Source: Streptomyces sp. 2131.1
Lineage (GTDB): Bacteria; Actinomycetota; Actinomycetes; Streptomycetales; Streptomycetaceae
Length of the DNA: 64,000 nt
Assembly: GCF_900105515.1 (NCBI RefSeq)
Contig: NZ_FNSY01000001.1
Coordinates: forward strand, 434,001 to 498,000
Direction of reading: 5' to 3'
The position numbers and the translations under genes are program-made. This document shows, one piece after another, positions 50,144 to 61,272 of the stretch. The notes under the pieces were generated by a model. That model worked only from the letters and a program-made list of their open reading frames with translations. It did no database searches and was not told the DNA's origin. Within the stretch, counting starts at the first letter, position 1. The number at the start of each line of letters is the position of its first letter.

Positions 50144-50178
50144 GAGGGTCCCGGAGGCGGGCGGCCTCCGGGACCCTC
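50144..50178. terminator. Bidirectional terminator after the chitinase gene
   Basis: GAGGGTCCCGGAGGC and its complement form a perfect 15-bp stem with a 5-nt loop between the convergent chitinase and sdhB genes. Confidence 0.7.
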
Positions 50179-50192
50179 GGCCGTACGGCGGC

Positions 50193-50935
50193 TCAGCGGC
50201 GCGCCTTGCGGGTGGCCCGCAGCCACTCCTTGTTCATCGCCGAGATCGAAGGCAGCGGGATGCCCTTGGGGCAGGCGGTCGCGCACTCCCCGGTGAGCGT
50301 GCAGCCGCCGAAGCCCTCGCTGTCCATCTGCTCCACCATGTCGAGCACCCGGGTCTCCCGCTCGGGGGCGCCCTGCGGCAGCACGTTCAGGTGGTTGACC
50401 TTCGCCGAGGTGAAGAGCATCGCCGAACCGTTCGGACAGGCGGCGACACAGGCGCCGCAGCCGATGCACTCGGCGTGCTCGAAGGCGAAATCGGCATCCG
50501 GCTTGGGCACGGGCGTGGCGTGCGCGTCCGGGGCCGTACCGGTCGGAGCGGAGATGTAGCCGCCGGCCTGGATGATCCGGTCGAAGGCCGAGCGGTCCAC
50601 GACCAGGTCCTTGACGACCGGGAAGGCCGAGGCCCGCCAGGGCTCGATGTCGATGGTGTCGCCGTCGTCGAAGGACCGCATGTGCAGCTGGCAGGTGGTG
50701 GTCCGCTCCGGGCCGTGGGCGTCGCCGTTGATGACGAGGCTGCACGCGCCGCAGATGCCCTCGCGGCAGTCGTGGTCGAAGGCCACGGGATCGTCACCGG
50801 CGAGGATCAGTTCCTCGTTGAGGGTGTCGAGCATCTCCAGGAACGACATGTCCTGCGAGATGCCGTCCACTTCGTAGGTGGACATGGCGCCGGGGGCGTC
50901 GGTGTTCTTCTGGCGCCAGACGCGCAGGGTGAGCT

Positions 50936-50939
<4 letters not shown>
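50193..50939 (-). CDS. sdhB: Succinate dehydrogenase/fumarate reductase iron-sulfur subunit
   Basis: The 248-residue product has the plant-type [2Fe-2S] motif in [20 protein letters not shown] with a later CQLH, and two ferredoxin-type clusters: [14 protein letters not shown] and [17 protein letters not shown]. It passes electrons from SdhA to the membrane cytochrome. The ATG overlaps the sdhA stop (ATGA). Sequence style matches the single-cytochrome type (B. subtilis/Wolinella branch). Confidence 0.92.
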
Positions 50940-52885
<1,946 letters not shown>

Positions 52886-52886
52886 G

Positions 52887-53594
52887 TCAGCTCACCACTC
52901 CGGTCATGACGGCGACGGGTACGGAGATGAAGCCCACCGTCAGCACCAGCGCGAGGACGTTGGCGAGGGTCTTCAGGGCGCGGTCGCGGCTCGCGCGGCC
53001 GGCGCCCAGGGTCTGCGCGACGCTCCAGAACCCGTGCTGGACGTGGAGCCCCAGGGCGAGCATCGCGACGATGTAGATGACGTTGCCGTACCAGGTCGAG
53101 AAGGTGTCGACGACGTTCTGGTACGGGTGCCCGTGCTGGAAGCCGCCGGAGTGCACGGTGCCGGTCGTCAGGTCCAGGATGTGCCAGACGATGAACAGCC
53201 CGAGGATGATCCCGCCGTAGCGCATGGTGCGGGTGGCGTAGCTCGCGCGCGGCCGCTTGTGCACGTAAGTGATGGGCCGGGCCCGCAGGTCGCGCCTGCT
53301 GAGCTGGTACGCGGAGACCGCGTGCAGCACCACGGCGGCGACGAGCACGACGCGCACGATCCACAGCGCCCACTCGTGGTGCAGGAACGGCTCGCCCATC
53401 ACGCGCAGCCAGTGCGCGTAGCCGTTGAACTCGTCGGACCCGAAGAAGATCTTCAGGTTTCCGATCATGTGGACGACCAGGTAGAGGAGCATGACCAGTC
53501 CGCTGACGGCCATGATCACCTTCTTGCCGACGGTCGAGTCCCACAGCGTGCGCGTCATGGACGGCCGTCGGTCCGTCCGGGTTGCCAATGCCAT
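52887..53594 (-). CDS. sdhC: Succinate dehydrogenase cytochrome b subunit (type B)
   Basis: The 235-residue membrane protein has five hydrophobic helices, starting with [20 protein letters not shown] and including [20 protein letters not shown] and [20 protein letters not shown]. Histidines in [16 protein letters not shown], WHILD and HVQHG are placed to bind two haems, as in the single-subunit diheme cytochromes. It anchors SdhAB and reduces menaquinone. I chose the ATG at 53594 (MALATRTD). First gene of sdhCAB. Confidence 0.92.
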   Translation of the reverse strand: MALATRTDRRPSMTRTLWDSTVGKKVIMAVSGLVMLLYLVVHMIGNLKIFFGSDEFNGYAHWLRVMGEPFLHHEWALWIVRVVLVAAVVLHAVSAYQLSRRDLRARPITYVHKRPRASYATRTMRYGGIILGLFIVWHILDLTTGTVHSGGFQHGHPYQNVVDTFSTWYGNVIYIVAMLALGLHVQHGFWSVAQTLGAGRASRDRALKTLANVLALVLTVGFISVPVAVMTGVVS

Positions 53595-53689
53595 GGACAC
53601 GACGCTAGGTCCGGAGGGGCCGATCAGTCCAAGTCATGGAATGGCTGCTGTCCATAGGCAGTCCCTATCAGGCGGGGTAGCGTGGGGTG

Positions 53690-54592
53690 ATGCAGTTCCA
53701 GCAGCTCACCTATTTCGTGGCCGTCGCCGAGGCCCGGCACTTCACACGCGCCGCCGAGGAGGTGCACGTCTCGCAGCCCTCGCTCTCCCAGCAGATCCGG
53801 GCCCTGGAGAACGAGCTGGGCGCCGAGCTGTTCAGCCGGGCGCGGGGCAACATCACGCTGACGGACGCGGGCGAGGCACTGCTGCCGCTCGCCCGGCGCA
53901 TCCTGGCCGACGCCGACACCGCGCGCCACGAGGTGCAGGAGCTGGCGCAGCTGCGCCGGGGCCGGGTGAGGCTGGGGGCGACGCCCAGCGTGTGCACCGG
54001 GCTGCTGCCCGAGGTGTTGCGCGCCTTCCACGACCTGCACCCGGGCATCCAGCTGCTCCTGGAGGAGGGCGGTTCGCACGACCTGGTACGGGAGCTGGCG
54101 CGCGGGGCGCTCGACCTGGCCCTGGTGGTGCTGCCGCTGCCCGCCGCCTCACCGGCGCTCACCACGGTCGAGCTGCTCCAGGAGGACCTGGTGGTCGTCT
54201 CGTCGGCGCAGCGCCCCCGGCCGGGCCGGGGCGGCCGGGTCCGGATCGCCGACCTGGAGGGCGAGCCGCTGGTGATGTTCCGGCACGGCTACGACCTGCG
54301 GGAGCTGACGGTGGCCGCCTGCCGGGCGGAGGGCTTCGAACCGTCGTTCACGGTGGAGGGCGGCGAGATGGACGCGGTGCTCGGCTTCGTCCGGGCGGGC
54401 CTGGGCATCGCGGTCGTCCCGCACATGGTCGCCGCCCGCGCCGGGGCGGACCTGCGCGCGACGCCGCTGGCCCGCCCGGGGCTCCGCCGCACCATCGCGC
54501 TGGCCCACCGCAGCGACGTGGCCCCGCCGCGCGCGGCCCGCGAGCTCCAGCGGGTCCTGCTGGCGCGGCGGGCGGACACCGCGACCCCGTGA
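53690..54592 (+). CDS. LysR-family transcriptional regulator
   Basis: The 300-residue product begins MQFQQLTYFVAVAEARHFTR and has the winged helix EEVHVSQPSLSQQIRALENE, then an effector domain with RVRLGATPSVCTGLLPEVLR and GLGIAVVPHMVAARAG. It is divergent from sdhCAB with 95 bp between them, the usual place for a LysR regulator of its neighbour, so it probably controls sdhCAB. A GTG directly before the ATG is an alternative start. Confidence 0.9.
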   Translation: MQFQQLTYFVAVAEARHFTRAAEEVHVSQPSLSQQIRALENELGAELFSRARGNITLTDAGEALLPLARRILADADTARHEVQELAQLRRGRVRLGATPSVCTGLLPEVLRAFHDLHPGIQLLLEEGGSHDLVRELARGALDLALVVLPLPAASPALTTVELLQEDLVVVSSAQRPRPGRGGRVRIADLEGEPLVMFRHGYDLRELTVAACRAEGFEPSFTVEGGEMDAVLGFVRAGLGIAVVPHMVAARAGADLRATPLARPGLRRTIALAHRSDVAPPRAARELQRVLLARRADTATP

Positions 54593-54614
54593 GAGGGCAC
54601 GGCGTCCGTCCGGC

Positions 54615-56789
54615 TCACACCGCGTCGGCCAGCAGCAGCGAGTGGATGCGGTCCGGCGCGCCCGGCCGGGCGTAGTACCAGCCCTGGGCCGTGTCGCAGC
54701 CCAGCTGCCGCAGCTGCTCGGCCTGGGCGCCGGTCTCCACGCCCTCCACGGTGACCGCGAGGTCCAGGCTGTGCGCGAGCGAGACGATCCCCTCGACGAT
54801 CTTGAGGTCGACCGGGTCCGCCGGGTGGTGCTGCATCCCCTGGGTGAAGGACCGGTCCAGCTTCAGCACGCTCACCGGCAGCCTGCGCAGGTTCGCGAGG
54901 TTGGAGTATCCGGTGCCGAAGTCGTCGAGCGCGATGTCGACGCCCATCTCGGCCAGCTGGCGCAGCGGTTTGAGCAGGTCCTCGTCGGCGCCGATGAGCG
55001 CGGACTCGGTGACCTCCAGGCACAGCGCGCCCGCTTCGAGTCCGGATCGTTCCAGGACGTCGACGGTCTCCGCGACCAGTTGAGGGTGGTGCAGCTGGGC
55101 CGGCGAGAGGTTGACGTTGATGCGCAGCGGACCGCCGTCGGTGTGCCGCTCCTGCCAGAAGTTGGCCTGCCGGACCGATTCCTCCAGGACCCAGCGGCCG
55201 AGCGGCACGATGAGCCCGGTGTGCTCGGCCAGCGCGATGAACCGGTCGGGCCCCAGCACCCCGTGCTGCGGGTGGCACCAGCGTACGAGGGCCTCCGCGC
55301 CGTGCACCGTACCGTCGCCGAGGTGGACCAGCGGCTGGTACTCGATGAAGAACTCGCCGCGTTCCAGGGCGGCCGGCAGGGCCGTGGTCAGCCCGTGCCG
55401 TGTGATGGCCCGGGCATCCGCCTCCGCGTCGGCCAGCTCGAAGCGGTTGCCGCCCGCCGACTTGGCGCGGTACATGGTGATGTCGGCGCTGCGCAGCACC
55501 TCCGCGGCGCTGCGCTCCCCGGCGGGGCCTTCGACGATCCCGATCGAACCGCGGACGGTCAGCTCGCGCCCGTCGAGCCGGATGGGGGCGCCGAGCACGC
55601 CGAGGATGCGGCAGGCGAGTTCGTCGACCTCGGCGGGCGAGTCGAAGCTCGTCGTGAGGGCCACGAACTCGTCGCCGCCGAGCCGGGCGACCATCTCGCC
55701 GGGCGCGGTGGCACAGCTCTGGAGGCGGTCGGCGACCTCGACGAGCAGCCGGTCGCCCGCGGCGTGGCCGAGGCTGTCGTTGATCGCCTTGAAGCCGTCG
55801 AGGTCCAGGTAGCAGAGCCCGAAGCGGCTGCCGTCGCCGGCTGAGAGCGCTTTCTCCAGGCGCTCGAAGAAGAGCGTCCGGTTGGGCAGGCCGGTGAGGG
55901 CGTCGTGGGTGGCCTCGTAGCGCAGCCGCAGGTTGAGGAGCCTGCGCTCGGTGGTGTCCTCCAGCAGCGCCAGCTGGTACTCGGGCCGGCCCTCGGAGTC
56001 GCGCAGCAGCGAGACCGTCAGGTTGGTCCACAGGACGGTGCCGTCGTTGCGGTAGTACGGCTTCTCGACCCGGTAGTGCTCGCGTTCGCCGCGTACCAGC
56101 TCGTTGTAGTACTTCCAGACCTGCGGGGAGTCCTCGGGGTGGACCCACTCGTTGACGCGGTGGCTGAGGACGTGGTTCTCCAGGCCGCCGAACATCCGCG
56201 TGAGGGTGTCGTTGACCTCCAGCACGTTGCCGTCCAGGTCGGCGATGCCGATGCCGATCGCCGCGTCCTTGAAGACGGCCCGGAAGCGCGCCTCGGTGGC
56301 GTGCAGGGCCTGTTCGGCGTGGGAGCGGGCGGCGAGCGCCGAGCGGGCGATGGCCTCCTGCTCGGCCAGCGTCCGTTCGCGCAGGGCCTGGGTGAAGCCG
56401 GCCGCCACCGCGTGCTGGACGCGGGCGCAGCGGGAACGGCTGTCCTCGGTGGTCAGGGCCACCGGACCGTTGCTGCCGCAGTAGAGCACCAGGTAGGAGT
56501 CGACGACGCCGAGCGTGGAACTCAGCGCGTCCGGATCGGTGCAGTGGGCGGCGACGAGCGCGCCGCCCACCGACGCCGCCGCCGCCGGGTCGAACGGGCG
56601 GGCGTGCAGGGTCTCGCTGAGCGTGCGGGCCAGCGGGAGCAGGTGCTGCTCGAACTCCGGCCGGGTCATGGAGGTGGCCGTCGACGGGAAGATGGCACGG
56701 CTCCAGATGGTGGCGAACCTCCGGAGCCGGTCCTCGGGGCCGTCGGGTGCCGCGTCCGGGGCGCCGGACGGCTGGGCGGGAATGCTCAC
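54615..56789 (-). CDS. PAS-GGDEF-EAL protein (c-di-GMP cyclase/phosphodiesterase)
   Basis: The 724-residue product has an N-terminal helical sensor-like region (1-160), a PAS domain (about 170-295: FRAVFKDAAIGIGIADLDGN), a GGDEF domain with an intact MVARLGGDEFVAL motif (about residue 369), and an EAL domain with VHGAEALVRW (about 498) and ALDDFGTGYSNLANLRRL. Both motifs look intact, so it could make and break c-di-GMP, the signal that controls Streptomyces development through BldD. No membrane segments are seen. The GTG start at 56789 overlaps the methyltransferase stop (GTGA). Confidence 0.88.
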   Translation of the reverse strand: MSIPAQPSGAPDAAPDGPEDRLRRFATIWSRAIFPSTATSMTRPEFEQHLLPLARTLSETLHARPFDPAAAASVGGALVAAHCTDPDALSSTLGVVDSYLVLYCGSNGPVALTTEDSRSRCARVQHAVAAGFTQALRERTLAEQEAIARSALAARSHAEQALHATEARFRAVFKDAAIGIGIADLDGNVLEVNDTLTRMFGGLENHVLSHRVNEWVHPEDSPQVWKYYNELVRGEREHYRVEKPYYRNDGTVLWTNLTVSLLRDSEGRPEYQLALLEDTTERRLLNLRLRYEATHDALTGLPNRTLFFERLEKALSAGDGSRFGLCYLDLDGFKAINDSLGHAAGDRLLVEVADRLQSCATAPGEMVARLGGDEFVALTTSFDSPAEVDELACRILGVLGAPIRLDGRELTVRGSIGIVEGPAGERSAAEVLRSADITMYRAKSAGGNRFELADAEADARAITRHGLTTALPAALERGEFFIEYQPLVHLGDGTVHGAEALVRWCHPQHGVLGPDRFIALAEHTGLIVPLGRWVLEESVRQANFWQERHTDGGPLRINVNLSPAQLHHPQLVAETVDVLERSGLEAGALCLEVTESALIGADEDLLKPLRQLAEMGVDIALDDFGTGYSNLANLRRLPVSVLKLDRSFTQGMQHHPADPVDLKIVEGIVSLAHSLDLAVTVEGVETGAQAEQLRQLGCDTAQGWYYARPGAPDRIHSLLLADAV

Positions 56790-57604
56790 GCCGTGCGTCC
56801 CACTCCCGCGATGCCCGAGAAGGCGTACGGGTCCTCGTTCTCCGGCGCCGCCGTGCTCTCGGGGCGCCACTCCGGCATCGGGACGAGGCCCGGCTCGACG
56901 AGCTCGAAGCCGTCGAAGAAGCCGGCGATCTCCTCGCGGGTACGCATGACCAGCGGGTTGCGGATGTTCTGGTACACGCCTACCGTGCCGCCGGCCTCCT
57001 CGCGGGACAGCGGAATGCCCTCGTACGCGGCGTGGGTGACGACCAGGAGGCTGCCGGGCGCCAGCATGTCGCGGAGTGCGGCGACGGCGGCGCGCGGGTC
57101 GTCGGAGTCCTCGATGAAGTGGAGGACGGCAACGAGCAGCAGAGCCACGGGGCGGTCGAAGTCGAGGAGCTTGGCGACCTCGGGGCTGTCCCGGATCTCC
57201 TGGGGCCTGCGCAGGTCGGCGGCGGATATCGTCGCGCCCTCGTTGCCATCCAGGACCGCCTGGCTGTGCGCGACCGCGACCGGGTCGTGGTCGACGTAGG
57301 CGACCCTGGCCGCGGGGTCGATGGCCTGGGCGACCTCGTGGACATTGCCGAACGTGGGTATCCCGGAGCCGATGTCGAGGAACTGGGTGACGCCCTCGCT
57401 CAGGGCGTATCGCACCGCCCGTCGCATAAACGCCCGGTTCGCCTGCATCGCCTTGGGAAGTCCCGGCATGAACTCCATGGCCTTCCGGGCCGCTTCCCGG
57501 TCCACCTCGAAATTGTGCGAGCCGCCCAGATAGAAATCATACATTCGGGACACGCTCGGCACCGAAATGTCAATGCCTTGCGGTGCCCAGGCGGGACGCT
57601 CCAT
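56786..57604 (-). CDS. DUF574-type SAM-dependent methyltransferase
   Basis: The 272-residue product has the DUF574 layout: PSVSRMYDFYLGGSHNFEVD, RAFMRRAVRYALSEGVTQFL, DIGSGIPTFGNVHEVAQAID for SAM, VAYVDHDPVAVAHSQAVL and VALLLVAVLHFIEDSDDPRA. This family is expanded in Streptomyces and its substrates are largely unknown. ATG 57604 follows a GGAG site. It is translationally coupled to the c-di-GMP protein downstream. Confidence 0.88.
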   Translation of the reverse strand: MERPAWAPQGIDISVPSVSRMYDFYLGGSHNFEVDREAARKAMEFMPGLPKAMQANRAFMRRAVRYALSEGVTQFLDIGSGIPTFGNVHEVAQAIDPAARVAYVDHDPVAVAHSQAVLDGNEGATISAADLRRPQEIRDSPEVAKLLDFDRPVALLLVAVLHFIEDSDDPRAAVAALRDMLAPGSLLVVTHAAYEGIPLSREEAGGTVGVYQNIRNPLVMRTREEIAGFFDGFELVEPGLVPMPEWRPESTAAPENEDPYAFSGIAGVGRTA

Positions 57605-58162
57605 CGATGTCTCCAACAAGTCGCCACGGCGATCCGGCCATGTTCATGGTCAGTGTGGACCAGAGGCTACTGATCCATCGCCAAGAGAGCGAGTAGAAAC
57701 GGAAATTAGCCGTCCGTTATTGGTCACACTCGCATGGCATGTGCAACCGCCTCGTCGCTGCCCGTCACATTCGGCGAACGGAAGGCATCAAATAGTTCAC
57801 TCCCGGACTACTTTGGCGCACTGCCGGACTCAGCGCCCACGGACGCCGGCGTCATGTGCCGCGGGAGCCTTGGCCGTTGGCGTCCGCTGGGCGGATGCGC
57901 CGGGAAGGGTACGGGCGGCCGCGGCTCCGGCAGGCCGTCACCCCTGACCCCGACGCCGTTCCCGCCGTGGAATCCGCGGATCCGGTGTCGGCGCCTTGGC
58001 CGCCATTCTCGGCAGAGGGGGTCGACAATCGGCCATTCCCGAAGACAGAGACCCGGCACCGGCCCGTTCCTTTTCATCGCCTCTCCAAACCCTCCGCACC
58101 CCAGGTCCCCTCCATCAGGCGAATCACCACGGCGCCCGGCGTGCCTCCGCGCGGCCCGGAAC
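57605..58162. other. Intergenic region, no gene recognised
   Basis: These 558 bp separate the leftward methyltransferase from the rightward proline-rich gene. Part of it (about 57640-57810) is less GC-rich than its surroundings and may hold the methyltransferase promoter. Open frames across it lack ribosome sites and homology. I see no RNA gene. Confidence 0.4.
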
Positions 58163-58705
58163 ATGCTCCCCGTCGTGTACGGATCACTCTTCTGGCGGCT
58201 GGCCGCGGCGCTCGCACTCACCTGGCTGCTGACCGCGCCCACCCCCGCGAGCGCCGACAGCTGCGCATACGCGTCCATCGGGGACGACGACGGCGGGACG
58301 GCCGTGGCCGTGAGCGGCGACGGCAGCTGCTTCGCCGGGCCGGTGCCGGAGCCCACCCCGACGCCCCCGCCGAAACCGAAGCCGCCGCCACCGCCGCCGC
58401 CCCCTCCCCCGAAACCGGCACCACCCCCGCCACCGCCCCCGCCGCTCCCTCCGGCACCCGAACCCGAGCCGGCACCCCCGCCTCCGCCGCCTCCTCCTCC
58501 GCCACCCGCCCTCGCGCCGAAGCCGGTGCCGAAGCCCTCTCCGTCCGTACGCCCTTCGCCTTCCGTCGCCCCCATCGCGCTCCCCGCCTACCGCAGACCG
58601 GTGCGCAAAACACCGGAGCGCCACACCTCGTTGGTCTCGCTCACCTTGGTGGTCACCGCGCCCGCGGTGTTCGCCGTCGCCGTGCTGCGGCCCCGTTCCC
58701 GCTGA
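58163..58705 (+). CDS. Secreted, proline-rich, membrane-anchored protein of unknown function
   Basis: The 180-residue product has an N-terminal signal (MLPVVYGSLFWRLAAALALT to about residue 31, ASADS cleavage), a short Cys pair (SCAYASIGDD...GSCFAG), a long proline tract (about 65-130) with runs of up to eleven prolines broken by K, A or E, and a C-terminal hydrophobic helix (SLVSLTLVVTAPAVFAVAVL) followed by RPRSR. The proline tract likely acts as a wall-spanning rod. It lies 15 bp before the DUF4239 gene, in one operon. I do not recognise a family. Confidence 0.65.
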   Translation: MLPVVYGSLFWRLAAALALTWLLTAPTPASADSCAYASIGDDDGGTAVAVSGDGSCFAGPVPEPTPTPPPKPKPPPPPPPPPPKPAPPPPPPPPLPPAPEPEPAPPPPPPPPPPPALAPKPVPKPSPSVRPSPSVAPIALPAYRRPVRKTPERHTSLVSLTLVVTAPAVFAVAVLRPRSR

Positions 58706-58720
58706 AACCCGGAGACGCTC

Positions 58721-59488
58721 ATGTCGGAATGGCTCGTTCTCACTCTCGCCATGGTGGCGGCCACGGCCGTCGTCCTGACCATCGCCGTCCTCAGCAACCG
58801 CAGACTCCCGGAGGACGACGACCCGTCCGAAACCCCCGACGTCATCGAGTACATGACGATGATGATCGGCGTGATCTACGCCATCGTGCTGGGCCTCGCC
58901 ATCGCGGGTGTCTGGGAGGGCCGGAGCGCCGCGCAGGAGTACGTACGCCAGGAGGCCCAGGCCCTGCACGAGGTGAGCGCGCGCTCCTCCGTCTACCCGC
59001 AGGAGGTACGCACCCGCATCCGGGCCGACGTCGACGCGTACGTGAGCTACGTGGTGCACGACGAGTGGCGGACCATGACCGAGCACGGGGCGCTCGGCGA
59101 CCACGGGGCCGAGCTTCTGGACAAGGTCCGGGCCGATGTGACGGACTACCGGCCGAGGACGGACCACGAGGGGCAGGCGTACCAGCCACTGGTCGACCAG
59201 GTGGCGGCCGCCGACGACGCCCGCAGCGCGCGGGGGCAGAGCGCCGGCGCGACCATGCCCGGGGTGGTGTGGTTCGGGCTGATCATCGGCGCCCTGGTCA
59301 CCGTGGGGCTGATCTTCACCCTCCAGATCCGCCGGACGTTCCGGGAACTTTTGCTGGCCGGGCTCTTCAGTGTGCTGATCGCCTTCCTCCTCTTCCTGAT
59401 CTGGGACTTCGACTCACCGTTCGGGCGGGGCTTCTCGGCCACCGCCGCTCCCTTCCTGGAGCTGTTCCCTGGGGCCGCGGGCGGGTAG
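58721..59488 (+). CDS. DUF4239 (bestrophin-like) membrane protein
   Basis: The 255-residue product has four hydrophobic segments: near residues 5-25, 46-66 (MIGVIYAIVLGLAIAGVWEG), and two at about 180-230 (VWFGLIIGALVTVGLIFTLQ; LLAGLFSVLIAFLLFLIWDF). The VIYAIVLGLAI...VRQEAQALHEV pattern is that of DUF4239, distantly related to bestrophin channels. Function is unproven; an ion channel is possible. GGAGACGCTC precedes the ATG. Confidence 0.8.
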   Translation: MSEWLVLTLAMVAATAVVLTIAVLSNRRLPEDDDPSETPDVIEYMTMMIGVIYAIVLGLAIAGVWEGRSAAQEYVRQEAQALHEVSARSSVYPQEVRTRIRADVDAYVSYVVHDEWRTMTEHGALGDHGAELLDKVRADVTDYRPRTDHEGQAYQPLVDQVAAADDARSARGQSAGATMPGVVWFGLIIGALVTVGLIFTLQIRRTFRELLLAGLFSVLIAFLLFLIWDFDSPFGRGFSATAAPFLELFPGAAGG

Positions 59489-59652
59489 CAAACACCCCGT
59501 CCGCCGCCCGGGGGACAGGGGTGCCCCATTCGCCGGACCCCGATCGCGGCCGAAATGCACCACTTCTAGCGTGGGCCCCATTCGAGGTGCATTTATGACG
59601 CTTTGTGGAAATCCGTTCCGCAGCTGCTCCTCGGGGACCCGGAGGATTCACC

Positions 59653-60207
59653 ATGCGCGCAATACGTGTCGCCCCCGTCGCTCTGCTCGGCGCCGCAGCA
59701 CTCGCCCTGACCGCCCCGGCCGTGACGGCTTACGCCGCGACCGCCGGCGGTCCGTCGGGCGGCGGGAACGGGTACACCGTGACGCCGTCGGTGGTCGCGC
59801 CCGGGGGCAAGGTCACCCTGGCGGCCCGGGGTTGCTCGACGACGGCCACGGCGTCCTCAGGGGTGTTCGACACCGTCACCATCCCGGTGAACGGCAGCAG
59901 CCAGGCCACCGTCGACTGGGACGCCAAGCCGGGCGCCGCCTACGAGGTGACGTTCATCTGCAACACCTCGCCCAGCTCCACGGCCAAGGTGAATCTCACC
60001 ATCAGCGCGGCCACGGGCACGCCCACCACCAGCTCGACGAGCACCGGCGCCGCCCCGGCCTCGCCCGCCGGGGTGCAGGGCGGTCTCGGCGGAAGCATCG
60101 ACAGCGTGAACTCCGGTGAGATCGTGGCGGGCACCACGCTCGCCGTGGCCGCCGGTGCCGGTGTCGTGTTCTTCGTGCGCCGCCGCAGGGAGAGCCGTTC
60201 GCACTGA
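59653..60207 (+). CDS. Secreted membrane-anchored protein next to a sortase (paralogue of 60303-60959)
   Basis: The 184-residue product has a signal peptide (to about residue 29), an Ig-like beta domain (YTVTPSVVAPGGKVTLAARG, then VDWDAKPGAAYEVTFICNTS with two Cys), a Ser/Thr-rich linker and a C-terminal SPAGVQGGLGGSIDS, hydrophobic helix and RRRRESRSH tail. The tail has the layout of a sorting signal but no LPxTG/LAxTG. A GGAGGATTCACC site precedes the ATG. The paralogue at 60303 shares the domain, the QGGLGGS phrase and the tail; a class F sortase gene is 1.1 kb away. Confidence 0.75.
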   Translation: MRAIRVAPVALLGAAALALTAPAVTAYAATAGGPSGGGNGYTVTPSVVAPGGKVTLAARGCSTTATASSGVFDTVTIPVNGSSQATVDWDAKPGAAYEVTFICNTSPSSTAKVNLTISAATGTPTTSSTSTGAAPASPAGVQGGLGGSIDSVNSGEIVAGTTLAVAAGAGVVFFVRRRRESRSH

Positions 60208-60232
60208 CCGGTACGAGCGGATGGGCAACGAG

Positions 60233-60269
60233 AGTCGCCCCGGGTCCTGTCTCAGGACTCGGGGCGACT
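60233..60269. terminator. Bidirectional terminator between the two secreted-protein genes
   Basis: AGTCGCCCCGGGTCCTG pairs with CAGGACTCGGGGCGACT (17 bp, one G-T wobble) around a 3-nt loop, between convergent genes. Confidence 0.7.
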
Positions 60270-60302
60270 TCGGATATCGGTCCGGCGGGGGCGTCCTTAC
60301 GG

Positions 60303-60959
60303 TCAGGCCGCCCCATGACCCGTCCTCCGGCGGCGCATGACGTACATGCCTCCGCCGAGGGCCGCCGACGCGACGAGACCCGCGCCGACACCCATCTCCG
60401 CCGGTGTGGCGGCCATCGAACCGCCGAGCCCGCCCTGGGCGCCGCGGCTGTCGAGCACGGTGAAGCGGTGGCCGGCCGTCCGGTCGGTGCCGTCGCAGCG
60501 GACCGTCAGGTTGTACGTGCCGGGTGTCGCGTCGTTGAAGATGCGGACCCGGGCGTGGCCGACCCGGCCGGCCGAGAGCCGGGTGGTACGGAAGGCGTTG
60601 GACGAGACGCTGCCGCCCCGGCCGCAGCCCTCGGCACTGACCTGCATGGCAGCGCCCTGGTGCACGCGCTCCGGGTCGACGGTCACGTTGTTCGGGCCGT
60701 TGTTGCGCCCGTTTCCGTTGCCGTTGTTGTTCCCGTTGCCGTTGTTGTTGCCGTTCCCGTTGTTGTTGCCGTTGTTCCAGCCGTCCTGGTCGTTCCAGTC
60801 GTTCTGGTTGTTGCCGTTGTTCTGGTTGTTGTTCTGGTTGTTGTTCTGGTTGTTGTTCTGGTTGTTCCCGACGTCTCCGCCGGCGGCAGCCATCGGGGCG
60901 CCGACCCCGAGGGCGGCGACGGCGGCCGCGGCGACAACGAGAGCGCGTGTAGCACGCAT
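60303..60959 (-). CDS. Asn-rich secreted membrane-anchored protein next to a sortase
   Basis: The 218-residue product has a signal peptide (to about residue 26), a low-complexity region of about 65 residues built from NNQN and NNGNGN repeats, then a beta domain (NVTVDPERVHQGAAMQVSAE; GTYNLTVRCDGTDR with two Cys), and a C-terminal GAQGGLGGSMAAT, hydrophobic helix and MRRRRTGHGAA tail. Domain and tail match the convergent gene at 59653. It is probably displayed on the cell surface. The Asn repeat may be a flexible stalk or a self-associating segment. Confidence 0.75.
   Translation of the reverse strand: MRATRALVVAAAAVAALGVGAPMAAAGGDVGNNQNNNQNNNQNNNQNNGNNQNDWNDQDGWNNGNNNGNGNNNGNGNNNGNGNGRNNGPNNVTVDPERVHQGAAMQVSAEGCGRGGSVSSNAFRTTRLSAGRVGHARVRIFNDATPGTYNLTVRCDGTDRTAGHRFTVLDSRGAQGGLGGSMAATPAEMGVGAGLVASAALGGGMYVMRRRRTGHGAA
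60700..60870 (-). repeat. Asn-codon low-complexity repeat inside the secreted-protein gene
   Basis: Tandem short units encode NNQN (GTTGTTCTG units on the + strand at about 60810-60865) and NNGNGN (about 60710-60775). The tract is AT-richer than the genome norm and prone to slippage, so copy number may vary between strains. Confidence 0.7.
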
Positions 60960-61272
60960 CGTTCGAACCTCCACCGGGAAGCGCCCCGGGGCTCTGTGCG
61001 CCGGGATGGATCGACGAGAACGCCTCCCATGACGAACCCTCACCAGAACCTTGATCCACCGCATTTCGGCACTGCTCCGGACCGGTGATCCGACACGCCG
61101 CGCGAAGGGCCTCGGAACTGACGGAGCCGCAGGTCACAGAAGGTCAGAAGTTTTATCCGCCCGCTACTCCGATAAGCATCCGGGTGGCCCGCCGCCACCC
61201 GTTCGCCCTTCTCTGATCGCCGCCCGGTGGCGCCGCGCCTACCGTTCTGCTCGTCGCGACGAAGGGAGAACC
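60960..61272. other. Divergent promoter region, no gene recognised
   Basis: These 313 bp lie between the leftward Asn-rich gene and the rightward sortase gene and must hold both promoters. No conserved motif pair could be fixed by eye, and I see no RNA gene. Confidence 0.4.

Noticed and set aside
57856..59598. Rightward frame of 580 codons over the proline-rich and DUF4239 genes
   Set aside because: It is out of frame with both annotated genes, is dominated by Arg/Pro/His and lacks a ribosome site.
60700..60870. Possible CRISPR-like or minisatellite array
   Set aside because: The repeats are short codon-level units inside an open reading frame and lack unique spacers; they encode an Asn-rich protein segment.
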